Shown piece by piece: positions 1-12,100 of a stretch of 64,000 bases of DNA. Source of the stretch: Sesamum alatum (Eukaryota > Streptophyta > Magnoliopsida > Lamiales > Pedaliaceae); assembly GCA_034509735.1 (NCBI GenBank), contig JACGWO010000006.1:34527141-34591140 (forward strand), written 5' to 3'. A program made the translations under genes and the position numbers. Under the pieces are notes generated by a model that did no database searches, was not told where the DNA came from, and saw only the letters and a program-made list of their open reading frames with translations. Within the stretch, counting starts at the first letter, position 1; the number at the start of each line of letters is the position of its first letter.

Positions 1-2331
1 TATAGTTCATCAAAACACCATCAAAATTAGATGTTGCTTAAGTCTTCCAATGCGTTCATTGCACGATCTATGCATCGAAAGAAGAAACGTGTTTTCTAAC
101 CCCCCGGCCTTTTCCCCTCTAACGCTTACCTTTGGATACAGAGGAATGCCATGGATAAGACAGATTTGAGGAACGACGGCCAAGACATAAAATGGGACGA
201 CGTAGATAGGGTCAAATACATTTGCGGTATAACACATGATCTGAAGAGTCGACATTCTCCCACGCCCATATAAAAGAGCACAATACTTTGACAGTGAAAT
301 CTGCATTAGGCCAAGAGCCCATCTCTGATATTGAACCAACGTATCGCTCAGATTTGTAGGGCACGAGCCCAAGAAACATGGCCTGGGAGGATCAACCCAC
401 ACAGAAATCCACCCCTGACAGTGCAAAAATTGGCTCGTAATGACATCTTCCACCACAGAAAAATAAATGAACCCCACCTGCACGCGGAACATACAAGTAA
501 TAAAGCATAATTCTTCAACTTTCATTGTCTCATAATAATACTAGATACTTGCCTCTTTACCCCACTCGGACTGGCTGTCATAGTCGCATGAGGCTAGACG
601 CTTGACCTCTTTTGCCTGTGCATCAGTAAGTTTTCTCTCCTTGGGCAAATGGGGTTTGTAGTTCATGGAAATTGATCGAATCAACTCGTTGCTTGAACCA
701 AAGGACTTCTTCAAATGGTTGAGATCGATGTCTGAACGAAGAACAACAATGTCTTATCAAACAGTTTTATACTACCATGAGTTTGAGTTAGTTAAGAAAT
801 TTATAGTACCATTCTTGACATTGTTAGTCCCATAGAGTGCCTCTCTTTTCAAGTACAAGTTGCAACCTGATACAGATGGCCCTCCAACTCCATCAAACCC
901 CAGCCATCTTCTCTGCAAGTTTCAAGACATCATAGCAAAATTTAATGAAACAAAAAAATAAACATAGGTTTAGTTCAAAGTTGTCCAGATACAATACCCA
1001 ATAACAGTACAGGCGACCATCGTAGAGATCATGCTCGCTTATGTTATGGAACGTCTGAGGGAACTGAACAAAAGCTAGTTTTGGTGGTATTTCGGGGTCA
1101 AGATAATAGCACATTGCTTGGCGGGCAGATGTCGGATTGTTGCAGTAATGGTCGCAGTCGAGCACGAGGATGTATGGAGCATTGCTGATCACTGCAGATA
1201 CTCTGATCTGCAAATTGTTTTACAATAATCATAACTTACATGTAAGTGAAAATTAAGTGAAAAATCATGAGAAAAATTCTCCTGGAATGCAAGGATTAAG
1301 CAGCAAATATAAAGACAGGGGAGTCAGAGAGAAAGTTTACAAGAGCATTAAGTGCTCCAGCTTTGAAATGGTGTGGACGAGACGGCCTTTTCTCCCGAGC
1401 AACGTAAGCAAGAATAGGCATCTCTTGCTGGCTTGAGTCGACTGCGTCGTTCATTACCTGTCAATTGCAAGCATTGATCATCTCAATGAACAGGAAAATG
1501 CCCAATTCAGAACACTGCAATATAGTTAGCTTTCAATAGCTAAGCCTTCTACCTCAATGATCGGCGCATGATCTCTGCTCGCAGAACTGCTTGCATTCAC
1601 ACAATTCTTCTCCAGACTTTCCTTGAATTCATTGTACCTTTTCTGCAGCCCCCAAAACCAATAAATTCAACATCAATCACAATCAACAAATCAGGAAAAC
1701 GACAACGATACGATCAACCAACCTCAATTTCCTTCTTCTCAGCCAAGAACTCGCTGCAGCTAATGAACCTGTCATCACAGCTCTCCTCAGCCGAAAAATA
1801 AGCTTCAGGGCACCTGATTTTCAGCTCATACTTCCTACAGAAAGGAAGCCACCATTTCGAGAATTTCCAGGCTTCACGAACAGCTTGCAAAGTCACGTAA
1901 GAACCCCCATCGTCCGACAGATAAACAGCAAGCTTATCAGGCGGGTAATCCAGGGCCATAGCCGATATAACAGTGTTCATTACTCCAAGAGACGGCTCCT
2001 TGCTCGGATCAGCCGTGCATATGAACACATCAACAGGTGGAAACTCGTCGTCTCCTGGCAACCTGTCGGGATATACAGTTCGGGTAACGGGCCTCCATCG
2101 AAAAGCTTGCTGCAAAACCCATAGAAAAGTGAACAGAAGCTCAGAGATGAAGACAAGAAGATGAGGGACAAGGGGTTTTTCCCTGGTTTTGATGATATTG
2201 GAAAGAGTGGTGATTCTATAGTAGAACAATCCCGACAGAGCAGTTCCAAGGAAGAACATGTAAACCCTGTTTATTATCAGGTCAGTTTTCAGTACATGGC
2301 AAAGATGGAGTGGGAGTCTAGTTTTCTCCAT
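1..2331 (-). CDS. Cellulose synthase-like G protein (CslG-A), 3' end outside window
   Basis: GT2-family glycosyltransferase expected in Golgi or ER membranes. Coding exons read on the minus strand are 1723-2331, 1553-1642, 1341-1457, 998-1207, 810-912, 553-731 and 130-477; all join in frame, giving 552 codons. The last exon (about 155 codons of C-terminal membrane domain) lies left of base 1. Two N-terminal membrane segments (about residues 20-75) precede the catalytic core. Catalytic motifs are complete: SDDGG (DD at 140-141), DCD (289-291), VED (447) and QYQRW (485-489). The exon 6 donor is GC (AG|GCAAGT), not GT. Family knowledge: CslG members in spinach, soybean and licorice add glucuronic acid to triterpenoid sapogenins; others are uncharacterised. 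The substrate here is unknown. A co-oriented relative lies at 15915-19922. The start ATG fits the usual short CslG N-terminus. Confidence 0.88.
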
Positions 2332-2372
2332 TGGTTCTTGAGTGATGGGTAGATTGTCTCAATTAAGCTTCA

Positions 2373-2379
2373 TTTATAG
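2373..2379 (-). promoter_or_regulatory. Probable TATA box of CslG-A
   Basis: CTATAAA on the minus strand about 42 bases before the ATG at 2331. This is close for a TATA box, so the 5' leader would be very short. It is the only good candidate in the 100 bases upstream. Confidence 0.4.
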
Positions 2380-2461
2380 TAAATTACATAGAAAATTTCC
2401 CCCAACAACGTAAATTTTGTGTCTCACATTTTTTTGCCCATTTTATGCAAAAAACGATTTC

Positions 2462-2704
2462 CTAAGATTGGGATTGATGTTGATGGAGGTAGCCTGTAGG
2501 TGAAGGCACATCAGGAACCATAGAATTGGGTTGTTGTTGAGTACGTAAAGCAATAATGCAATGGGGGCAGTGGATAAGATACGTTGGAAATGTGTGCCAC
2601 AGGTAGAAGCTTGGATGCTGACTTATCAGCTGAAACTGCAGCAATTTAGAATCTAAAGAAGATGCATTCACAGGGGCAGTGGACGTACTCACAAGGGAAT
2701 TCAT
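2462..2704 (-). CDS. Orphan 80-residue ORF upstream of CslG-A
   Basis: An 80-codon ATG-to-stop frame on the same strand as CslG-A, ending about 130 bases before it. The residues (rich in Ser, Pro, His and Gln, with no low-complexity run) look more protein-like than the AT-rich surroundings, and its base composition is higher in GC. I do not recognise it. It could be a captured exon fragment, the remains of an upstream gene, or chance. No splice partner was found. Confidence 0.2.
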   Translation of the reverse strand: MNSLVSTSTAPVNASSLDSKLLQFQLISQHPSFYLWHTFPTYLIHCPHCIIALRTQQQPNSMVPDVPSPTGYLHQHQSQS

Positions 2705-3030
2705 TGCATGCTCTCATCCCTGTTTGTTTGTTTGTGTTTTCATTTTCAGTTTTCTGTTTTTGATGAAAAATATATGTTTTTAATTTTGTATATATTTTTG
2801 TGTGAGATGTGAATATATTTGGATTGATTAATGTGATTGTGTTTTATATTAAATTGTGCTGTTAAATCACTATATTATGATGAATACATAAAATAAACAT
2901 GGTATCACTTTAATTATTGTTTCAAATACTGAAAATTGTAGATGAAAACAAACAAATAGGCTACAATGTTTCTTATAATTTCATACATCCTACATATGTT
3001 TTTTGGAGTTTATAAAATGTTATATCGGAT
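2705..3030. other. AT-rich intergenic DNA, no gene seen
   Basis: Low-GC sequence with T-runs and no long frame on either strand; nothing recognisable. Confidence 0.6.
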
Positions 3031-3039
3031 TTTAGAATT

Positions 3040-3292
3040 GGTTAAATGCAGACACCCCCATATATGGGGTCATTTGCACTTTGTTCCCTAATATTTTTTT
3101 TTACAGTTTGCCCCTCAACTTTTTATTTTGTTGCACTTTGTACTTTTGGGAAATAATAATGGAATATTTCGAGGAATATTTTTGGATTGGGTAAAATTGT
3201 AAGGATTAAATGCAGACACCCCCCAACCTTTCATTTCGTTGGGGGGCAAAGTGCAAATGACCTCATATGTTGGGAGTGTCTGCATTTAACCC
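3040..3292. mobile_element. Small MULE-type MITE
   Basis: The ends are inverted copies of the signature GGTTAAATGCAGACACC, which also ends the elements at 5767-6810 and (slightly altered) 8056-12920. Flanks tttagaatt (3031-3039) and tttagaaat (3293-3301) match at 8 of 9 bases, the 9-bp target duplication expected of Mutator-like elements. An internal inverted copy of the end starts near 3203, so the right half alone can fold into a hairpin. No coding capacity. Confidence 0.75.
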
Positions 3293-3301
3293 TTTAGAAA
3301 T

Positions 3302-4597
3302 TAATTGAAGTATTTAGATAAAATAAGAATATGAAGTTGAAAACATGTTAGTAATGACAATTTTGTAACTAATGTGTTCAAAATTGAAGGATTTTGTTAA
3401 GATTTTTATATTTTTTCTATTCCTTTTTTCCTTCGAAATTCTTTATTTTTAAAGGAATTTATGAGCTACTAGCATCTTATTTTTTATTTTATAAGCCCCC
3501 TTTTTATAAAAATTACCAAACATTTTTCAACATATTATTTTTTTATAGTACTATTCGTCTTCGCACGCGATTTATGCGAGCATATACAAAAAATTATAAT
3601 GTGAGATGAAGAAAAAAATTGTGAAAAAAGAAATGTAAAGTAATTTGAGAGAGAAAAAATAAATTATAATCATGTGTTTATTAAAAATATGAAAATTTGT
3701 GAGGAAAAAGGGACATGGAGAAGTGGTAAAAGAGAAACATGGAGCAGTGGCTTGAGAGAAAAAAAATATTTAATTGTGACATTATTATAAAAACATTGAA
3801 GTTACTATTTTGGCCAAATTTTCTTTTTTCTTTTTTTAAGGGAAATAATGATTTAAATGGTAAATTTGGGTATCCAAAAATTAGTACGACAAAAGATTTT
3901 TTTTTATAATAGTATAGATGCAATTCACTACAGTATTCAATACATTCAAATTCAAATACCGATTCAATATATCAATAATTGAAATCAACTAACAAGGAAA
4001 CACAAAATAATATAAAAGTGGGCATACACTTATATTTGTGGAAATCGAACTCACAATCTTTTAATTGTGATGTCTCAACCTTACCAATCAAGTAAAGTGT
4101 AAGTGAAAAAATTGAAATTATAATTAAAATTAAAAGGAACACGAGAAGCTTAAAGTACAAAAAGAAAACATAACAACCTACATCGCAAAAGAAATAAATT
4201 AGGAAAGAGGTTAAAATTGTAAAGTATATCAACCACAATTGACAAATACCGCTTTTTCTAAAACCTAAACTAGTGATTAAAGTTGTCGTCGAATAAGTTC
4301 GAGATCATGAATTCAAGTCTCACCAAACATATAAATATTTATCTCACTTTATATGAGTTTGTAATTTTTTTATAATTTATTTCATTATTATTAGTTAAAT
4401 ATTGACCAATTTATTAAAATATTAATATAATCATGTTATTCAAGAAAAAAAATAAACTAGTAATAACTATCGTCTTCTTTATAGCTATGAATAAAATCAT
4501 TTTCTAGGTATACATAAATCTAAATTTTAGACATATACATCGAAAGAAAGTTAACTAGTAGTTATTATAAAAGTAAAAACATATCAATATATAGGTC
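3302..4597. other. AT-rich intergenic DNA with repeat relics
   Basis: No gene seen. A segment ending ttataatagtatagatg at 3917 shares this end with sequences near 34935 and 38668, suggesting a dispersed, perhaps Helitron-like family. Around 4265-4340 the text resembles a tRNA-derived SINE head, with a B-box-like GAATTCAAGTCT, as also seen near 20640-20690 on the other strand. Both readings are tentative. Confidence 0.4.
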
Positions 4598-4906
4598 GGG
4601 GAAAATTATGCTTTTAGTCCTATAGGATATAAGGTTCAACACATTTAGTTATCTGCTTTACGAGATTTTTTAAATGGTTCCAAAATTGAAAAAAACTCAA
4701 CGCATTTAGTTATCTACTTTATGGGATTTATGAGATTAAATATGTTGAGTTTTCCCCATTTCAGGACTATTTTGGAAATTCTATAAAGCATGGGACTAAA
4801 TGTGTCAAATTTTCCTAATTTTGGGACCATTTTAAAAATCTTATAAAATAGAGAACTACAAGTGTTGAAATCCTTATCCAATGAAACTAAAAGTGTAATT
4901 TGGCCC
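4598..4906. mobile_element. MITE with imperfect terminal inverted repeats
   Basis: The left end gggaaaattatgcttttagt pairs with a right end that reads in reverse complement gggccaaattacacttttag. Internal repeats of 'catttagttatctactttatgggat' type sit in both halves. No coding capacity. Confidence 0.5.
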
Positions 4907-4943
4907 ATAGGTTGAACAAGAGCTTTAATATATTTTTAGACTC

Positions 4944-5341
4944 GAAAAAAATTATAATTTTAGTCTTGTACTTAGAGGGGATGCATTTTTTGTCCTGCAA
5001 TTTTTGCAATTGAGTCATGTAACTTTAAAAGTTTGACAATTTAGTCCTTTATCAGTCAATTTGGCTGAAAATTGCATGTGACTTGCACATATCTCACTTA
5101 AATTGTAATTGTAGTCCTGTAAATCAATTTCTGTAGGACCAAAAATGCCAACCTCTAAAGTTATAGGACTAAAATTGCAATTAAATTTTAGGTGCAAGTC
5201 ATATGCAATTTTCCAGCCAAATTGGCCGCAAAAATACTAAAATTACCAAATTTTAAATTATAAGATTAAATTATGAAAATCAATTCATAAAAGATAAAAA
5301 ATACTACGTATATATTACAGGACTAAAATTGCATATTTTCC
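4944..5341. mobile_element. MITE-like inverted repeat element
   Basis: The left part carries repeated 'ttttagtc(c)tgta' motifs, and the right part carries their complement (tacaggactaaaatt). It belongs to the same broad 'tagtcctgta' family as the sequences at 32580-32866, 33579-33869 and the ends of the element at 8042-15152. No gene. Confidence 0.45.
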
Positions 5342-5766
5342 TTCAGAATTTTACAAGGAGTTTAATTGATGGAATGCTACCTTGGTTCAAACATATATAG
5401 ATACAGCCAATAAATTAATATCCCTATTTCACAAAAACTTCAACAAAATTAGGTATACTTCAAAGCATATAATTGATGGCCAAAACCTCTATCTAAGCTA
5501 ATTAAGACACATAAACACCAACTTTACAAAGATGGTCCCCAAGCAAAAAGTCTCATAGTGCCAAAGAAATATTAAGTGCAATTAATTAAGGATTTAATGC
5601 AATTTATCTTCATATGATATTGTAAATAAGTAAATTATTCATTTATGAAAAAATAGCAATTTACGTCCCCGTATTCTTTAAAATGAAGCAATTTACATTA
5701 TTATCTAGGGAGATAAAATTCTCAATTTTAAAAAACACAGAGAGATAAATTGATTCATTTTAAAAA

Positions 5767-6810
5767 GGGTTAAATGCAGACACCCCCCCAACCTTTGGGG
5801 GGTGTTGCACTTTACCCTCCAACCTTTTTTTTTACACGTAACCCTCCAACCTTTGTGTTTTATAGCACTAAACCCTTTTTTTAAATTTTCGGTGAATCTC
5901 GGTGGAATATTCCCGTACGTGTGATGCACGCGCACTTGGGCGAGTAACCTTATGGGCAAAACTGTAATTTTCCCTTTCACTTGATGGAAAAAAACTGTAA
6001 TTACACCATCATCTTCCTATGCCATCACCACTACCTCTCCCATGGCAGCCCTTGAAGGCGGCGATGTGAGCGCCGCCGCAGACAGTCCGTCGGCGGAGGA
6101 GATGGACGGCAACCCCCTTGAAAAGCTTCGGCGCGAGTTCAATTTTCGCTAGTTTTGCAACCTTGCCTCACGGGTCGTCGACAAAGGTGACCACACGCCA
6201 TGGCTGAGCTTCAAGCCATTAAGGACGCATGGAAATCCATGTTTGGTGAGGAGTTTGATGCTTCTCAGTGTGCTGCTTCGCCGGAAACATCGACACCGAT
6301 TGGAGTTTTGAAACCGACCGCTGCTCACGTCCCTACTCCATTTTGGCCACCATCTGAAATGCGACGTGCACGTCGTGTTCTTGCTCCGCCTTCCTCGCTC
6401 GATTCAGTCGCGTCCTTTGGTGTTTGGCCGCCTGCAACTAGGTTTCGTTAGCCGCGACTCTTGGCCTTTCGCCGCCTACTGAAACTTTGTTGCAAAACCC
6501 TAATTTCGCCCTTGTTTGTTCGCCTTCTAGGATTTCTTCTGTGCCGCCACAGCTTGGTGATCCAAGCGACGCCTCACATTCTAGGGTTCAGCCTTGCTCT
6601 CGGCTGTGAAAGGGGAAATTATAGTTTTGCCCATAAAGTTACTCGCCCAAGTGCTCGTGCATCACACACACGGGAATATTCCACCAAGATTCGCCGAAAA
6701 TTTAAAAAAAGGGTTAAGTGCTATAAAACACAAAGGTTGGAGGGTTACGTGTAAAAAAAAAGGTAAAGTGCAACATCCCCCAAAGGTTGGGGGGTGTCTG
6801 CATTTAACCC
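5767..6810. mobile_element. Non-autonomous MULE (Pack-MULE-like), intact ends
   Basis: Terminal inverted repeats of about 210 bases (5767-5980 and about 6600-6810) start GGGTTAAATGCAGACACC. The flanking 9-bp target duplication ttttaaaaa is perfect (5758-5766 and 6811-6819). The GC-rich interior (about 5990-6590) differs sharply from the surrounding AT-rich DNA and carries coding-like frames but no transposase. This is the layout of a Pack-MULE, an element that has captured host gene sequence. It sits inside an older repeat whose ends are near 5647 and 6865. Confidence 0.85.
6042..6451 (+). pseudogene. GC-rich coding-like fragment captured in the MULE
   Basis: An ATG frame at 6042-6152 (acidic, Ala/Ser/Glu-rich, ending in a stop) is followed by a second frame at 6200-6451 (83 codons, Pro/Ala-rich middle). 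Neither has a recognisable domain and the two are not joined by evident splice sites. The composition suggests captured exon and 5' leader sequence from a gene elsewhere in the genome. The parent gene is not recognised. Confidence 0.4.
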
Positions 6811-6819
6811 TTTTAAAAA

Positions 6820-7708
6820 ACACAGAGATATATTACTATTTTATTTTTCATAGAGTGGTAATTTGCTCATTTATAATACCACATAAGATTGCTTGCATTT
6901 TTCCCAATTAATTAATATGTTGATGATTTTTGTCAAAAATATGGTAACTAATTACAAGTAGTACTCATGCACATAGTATTTTAGTTTTTTCTTTCCTTTT
7001 TGAATTAGCTATAATCAATATGCTAGGTACTCATTTTCAAAGAAATTGTTTAATAAATTTATTAATAATTGAAAATGTCACGTATTTATGTTAATTGAAA
7101 TAAGAGATGTAACAAAATTTTGAAGAAAATTCAATCCAATTTCCGTATATAGGAGCAATCGCTTAATAGCAACAATCGTATCAATAAGGCCCCATGGCCT
7201 TAGAAGGCATGGCCTCAAACTTCACCAACGCGTGGAATGTCATTTACTATAAGTATATGTAGTATTTTTACTGTAAGAGTATATATTGTTTAAATGTAAT
7301 TTATCTGATATTGTTGATCAATAAATAATTGTTATAGTTGTTTTTGTTATATTGACATTCGACATAAATGGCTATAATTGATTTATTTTAAATAATAATA
7401 GTTTATTACTTTCAAGGTACAGAAATGTAATTATTTTTTTTCAATAGCCTTGGACAATAAGGTCATTTCGCATTTAATCTCGACCAATTGGGACTGGTGG
7501 AATAAAATGCCCCACCTGCACAGGTGGGACTACTATCCGCCCATTATATTTGTGCCAAACATTTTACAAGTAAACATATGACCGATTTGGCTGAGCACTA
7601 AGAACCATGATAAATACTTTGATTATAACTAAAAAATCATTGTATTGATTTTATTTAAAGACTAAAGTCAGTAATTTTTATTGACTGTTTAATTTATCAT
7701 AATTTTTA
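6820..7708. other. AT-rich intergenic DNA, no gene seen
   Basis: Nothing coding. A short imperfect repeat of 'ggccatggcct' type lies near 7190-7215. Otherwise low-complexity A/T sequence up to the outermost MULE of the nest. Confidence 0.5.
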
Positions 7709-8348
7709 GGGTTAATTATACTTAGATCTCCCCCGAAAATATTAAATTACACTTTCCTCTAAAAAAGATTTGAAATTACACTTACACCCCCTTCAAAAAT
7801 TGTCCATTTATAGTTGACCCTATTCGATTAGGATTTGGACGAAAAATATTGACGTCAGCAAAAAAATTACATAAACTTTCAATTTTATCCCTTATTTAAC
7901 TTTTTCGTGTAATAATTTTGTACTTATAAGGAGAAAATCATAATGATTTTAACATAACTCCATATGTATATATCACATTTATCCCCTTATAAGTATCAAA
8001 ATATACACTAAAATGTTAAATAAAGGGTAAAATAAAAAATTGATAAAATTGCAAAGGGTTAAAAGCGGACACCCCCCCAACCTTTGGGTCGTTTTGCACT
8101 TTGCCCCCCAATCATTTTTTTTTTTTTACAGACGACCACCTAACCTTTCTTTTTTGTTGCACACTCCCATTTCCGGCGAATAAAATGGAATATTCCCATT
8201 GTGTGAAAACATGCGCCTTAAGCTCAGTATTTTAATGTCCATATAAGTAATTTTACACCCGTTTTCACCCAAACCAACAACTTATTAACCAAATCCCCAA
8301 ATCTATTGCCATAAATCGAGAGACACCTGTAGAGAAGAAGGAAGGGAA

Positions 8349-8735
8349 ATGGAAGATAATTGCTACTGTGGGCGTAGATGCGTGAAGAAGACATCATGGG
8401 CAGATTTGAATCCAGGTCGGAGATCTTCTACATGTGATAGGTACCGGGTAAGTGCAAATATATTCAAGAAAAAGACTGAAACTTTGCAATTTTTCATTTG
8501 TTGGGTTGACAAATTTCTTTTTTTTTTTTTTTTAACTTTTTTGTAGAATGTTGGAGGTTGCAACTTCTTTTCTTGGCTTGATCCTCCAATGTGTGAGAGA
8601 TCACGACAAATAATCCCAGGCCTACTTCGGAGGATCAACAAACTCGAAGAGAAAGAGGAAAAAAGAAGAAAGAAGGAGAAATATTTGTGGGGGGGCATTT
8701 GTTTTTGCTTGATGTTAATTTACTTGATGATATGA
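8349..8735 (+). CDS. GRF-type zinc finger protein with C-terminal membrane segment, inside MULE
   Basis: Two exons, 8349-8447 and 8547-8735, with GT (8448) and AG (8546) borders join in frame to 95 residues. Residues 5-60 fit the GRF zinc finger: CYCG, then a SW..LNPGRR stretch, a Cys/Tyr pair, and after the intron a C-x-FFSWLDPPMC block. A short charged helix (about 64-78) and a hydrophobic tail (about 80-95) follow, as in the plant 'At4g04775-like' group. GRF fingers bind single-stranded nucleic acid in other proteins; the function of this short plant class is unknown. It lies wholly within the MULE, opposite to the transposase, 290 bases from the left end. It may be a captured host gene or a regular second gene of this MULE lineage. 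Confidence 0.75.
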
Positions 8736-9111
8736 ACTTTGAATGGTTTCAGTTGGACATGAATTCTGTGATGGCTATTTTATGGCTTTGTACCCAATTT
8801 GGTTGTAAAAGATGAATATGTAATGTTAATTCTTGTAATGTTAACTAATTCTTGTAATGTTAATTTCCTTGTGTAAAATATGTAATGTTAATTCCATTGT
8901 GTAAAACTGAAAGTGTAGAAATAAGCACTTAAAGTTCAAAATTCTGAACAACCAAAATTCACATTGACAAAAAACTAGCCTTTCATTAATAGACAAGGTC
9001 AAATTCTGCCATCAAACTAGCCTTCCATTCACAATTCAAACCAACAAATGCATCAAAATAAGGCCTTCACTTCATAATTCAAACCAACAAAAGCATCAAA
9101 ATAAGCCATTT

Positions 9112-12100
9112 CTAAACTACTGTTGGCTGCAATTTTGGAGGAAGTTCATAATACGACTCTTGTGTGGGAACTGCTGTACTTGAAGGACCTGCTGCACTTG
9201 GAGCACATGTTGTTGCACTTGGAGCACTTGTTGCTACAGCACTTGATACAACACTTCTCTTCCTCTTATTTGGTGGTGGTGTAGCATTGTGTGGACCATT
9301 TTTTGACTTGCTTCTCACCATCATTTTCTTCCTTGATTTCCGAGGAGTTGAAGGCGTATTCACAGACTTTTGGCTCATATTTAATGTATCAACCTGTATG
9401 CCTTGCAACTGAACAACAAAGGGACAATTTAAACAAACTAGACAATTAAGCTAACAGAAATTTTGCAAAGGTGTTACTTACTGCTGCTGCACTTCTTGTC
9501 AATCTAGTAGTTGTTGTAAAACTTGGTCTTTTGTCATCCTTTGCCTTCACCGCTTTCCTTTTGCTTTTCTGGTCACAGAAAATCGAGTTTAAGATACAAA
9601 AAAACATGCAATAAAAGAGGAAAAAATAACAGAAAATCACCTTTTTTTCACTGTTTGGTAGGGGTATCTCAACATGTTCCTCAGTTTGCTTGTTTTTTCC
9701 ATTTTGAGGACATGTTCTTTTCTTATGACCTATAACACCACATATTTTACAGGTCATAACAAGCCCTTGTCTCCCCAATTTGCCATTCTTCTGCCCAACA
9801 TTTGTCACAACCTTTTTTTTCTTTAATTCTGCTATTTCTTGGGGTGTCTTCCTCCTGTCATGCTTTTTGGGTCTCCCTAGCATTCGTTCTATGATTGGAG
9901 GCAACAATGGTGCTCTATCTGGGTGAGGCCACTCCTCAGGTCCATTCAAAGGCAACATCAAGTGGCTGTAAGTCTTGAGATACATTGTCCTTTTGTAGCA
10001 TCCATCTACATAATCCTCTGGTTTGTATCCTATAAAATACATGCCAGAAATTGCATGTGCACAAGGAATTCCAGTAAGCTGCCATTTCCTACATGTGCAT
10101 GTATGGTTACTCAAATTCAGTGTATGTCTACCACCATAACTTCCTTCAATTTCAAACTGATTCTTGCCATTCCAATGTGTAATGTATTCCATACTCTTCT
10201 TCTTCAAATCTTCCAGTAGTTTCTGTATGTTTGGACACAATTTACCTCTATGTTTCTTCATCTAGTCTCTCTTGACATACACCCTCTTCATCAACATCAT
10301 TCTGATTGTCTCAAGCATGTCCACAATTGGCTTATTCCTTGCTGCTAAAATGGTAGCATTAAAACTCTCACACATGTTATTCAACAAGATGTCACATTTG
10401 GCATGACATCTAAAGTATGCCCTGGACCACTGTGCAGCAGGTTTCTTAGCCAACCATTTGAAGGCTTCTAGATCTTTGGCCCTCAACTCATTTAAGACTT
10501 TTTCAAAATCAACAATCCTTGCAGCCTTAGAAGCTTTCCATAACAGCATTTTTAACCCCAAACCTTTGTGTGCCACTTTGAAATTGTTATAAATATGCAA
10601 TACACAAAATCTGTGTTCACAATATGGCAATAACATGTCCACTGCATCTATTAGTCCTTTTGTTTGTCTGACATTATAGTCCATTTATCACTGTCATGTG
10701 GATTTCCAAGTCATTCAGTAGCAATTCTAAAAACCACAACCATGTACTTTTCTTCTCCTTTTCCACTACAGCATATGCAAATGGGTACATGCAATGTTGG
10801 CATCTATTCCCACAGCACACAAAAGTATTCCACCACAAACTGTTTTCAAGTGGCAACCATCCTAACATATCAAAGGCCTACAACCATCAAGAAGACCAGC
10901 TTTTAATGCACCCCAACAAACATAAAATCTCCTGAACAGTAACTTGTTATCCACTTCTTTTGTTTTAATTTTCACAGTAGAATTTGGGTTAGATCGCATT
11001 ATCTCTGCAGTATACCTCCACAACAAACCATATTGTTTTTCTTCACTACCTGAAGACATTTTAGCAACTTTATTTTTGGCCCTGTACATCTGCCATTTGC
11101 TGAATAACAGCTTGTTCTCTTTCTGCATCACTGAAATCATGCTATCAACTGGCCACTTTGGATCAGTTCTTAATTTGTCGAAATATTTGTTAGCTAACCA
11201 TTTAAAATTTGCAGTTGATACTCTCTCAACCCTTGTACATTTGTGCTGACTTTGCAAAGTCTTCACTTGCATTGTTTCCTCCCCATGAATCTTTGATGCA
11301 AATATAGACCAAGGGCATGAATCATGTTTGCACTTAACGTGGATTTTATTCTTATCATTTTTTGTGAAGACAACATCTCTACCATTGACAATAGAGTTTT
11401 TGTCTTACTGCATCTCTAAAGGTTTCAGTGTCAGGGAAACACAAGCCAACTTCAAACTATGGATCCTCATTATCCAAGTTTGAGTTAAAAACAGAAAATC
11501 CACCATGTTTGTCCACTATTTTACTTGATTGTGATTCAACTACAGGACTTTTCCCCTTCCCTCCTAGCCCTCCCCAATTCACTTCTATCTCAAAGTCCCC
11601 TTCATTATCTCTCATACCCAACTCACTATCCACCAAACCATCAGAGTAAACCGAATCATTACCTATACTTTGTTCATCATCACTCTCTTCACCATTTTGT
11701 ACACTATCATCACCCACATCCTATTCCTCAATCTGTACAACATCCTCTCTCACCCCTTGTTCACCATTTTGTACATCATCCTCACCTACCCCCTGCCCCT
11801 CATTCTGTACACCCTCTTCCCCCACCCCCTGCCCCTCATTCATCTCCTCTTCAACATCATCACCAACATAATCTAAAGCTTCATCAATGTCAGGTAACTT
11901 CATGCTACTTTCACCTTCAGTACCACTTGTTTGAGACTCAGACCCATGATCCAAGAAAACCCCAACCATCCTATCATCAACCAAGTTTACCAACTCTAAA
12001 GTATGACAATCTGTTGACATCATGTTAATTGAATTGTAGTAATTAATGTCATTCTTACTGTAATAGAAGGTAGTATGTTCTGTATCTATTTGCAGTAGTT

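Noticed and set aside
4262..4345. tRNA gene
   Set aside because: A B-box-like word is present but no cloverleaf can be drawn; a SINE relic is more likely.
11525..12028. Pro/His-rich plus-strand frame of 167 codons
   Set aside because: Antisense of the acidic repeat region of the MULE transposase; composition is explained by that.
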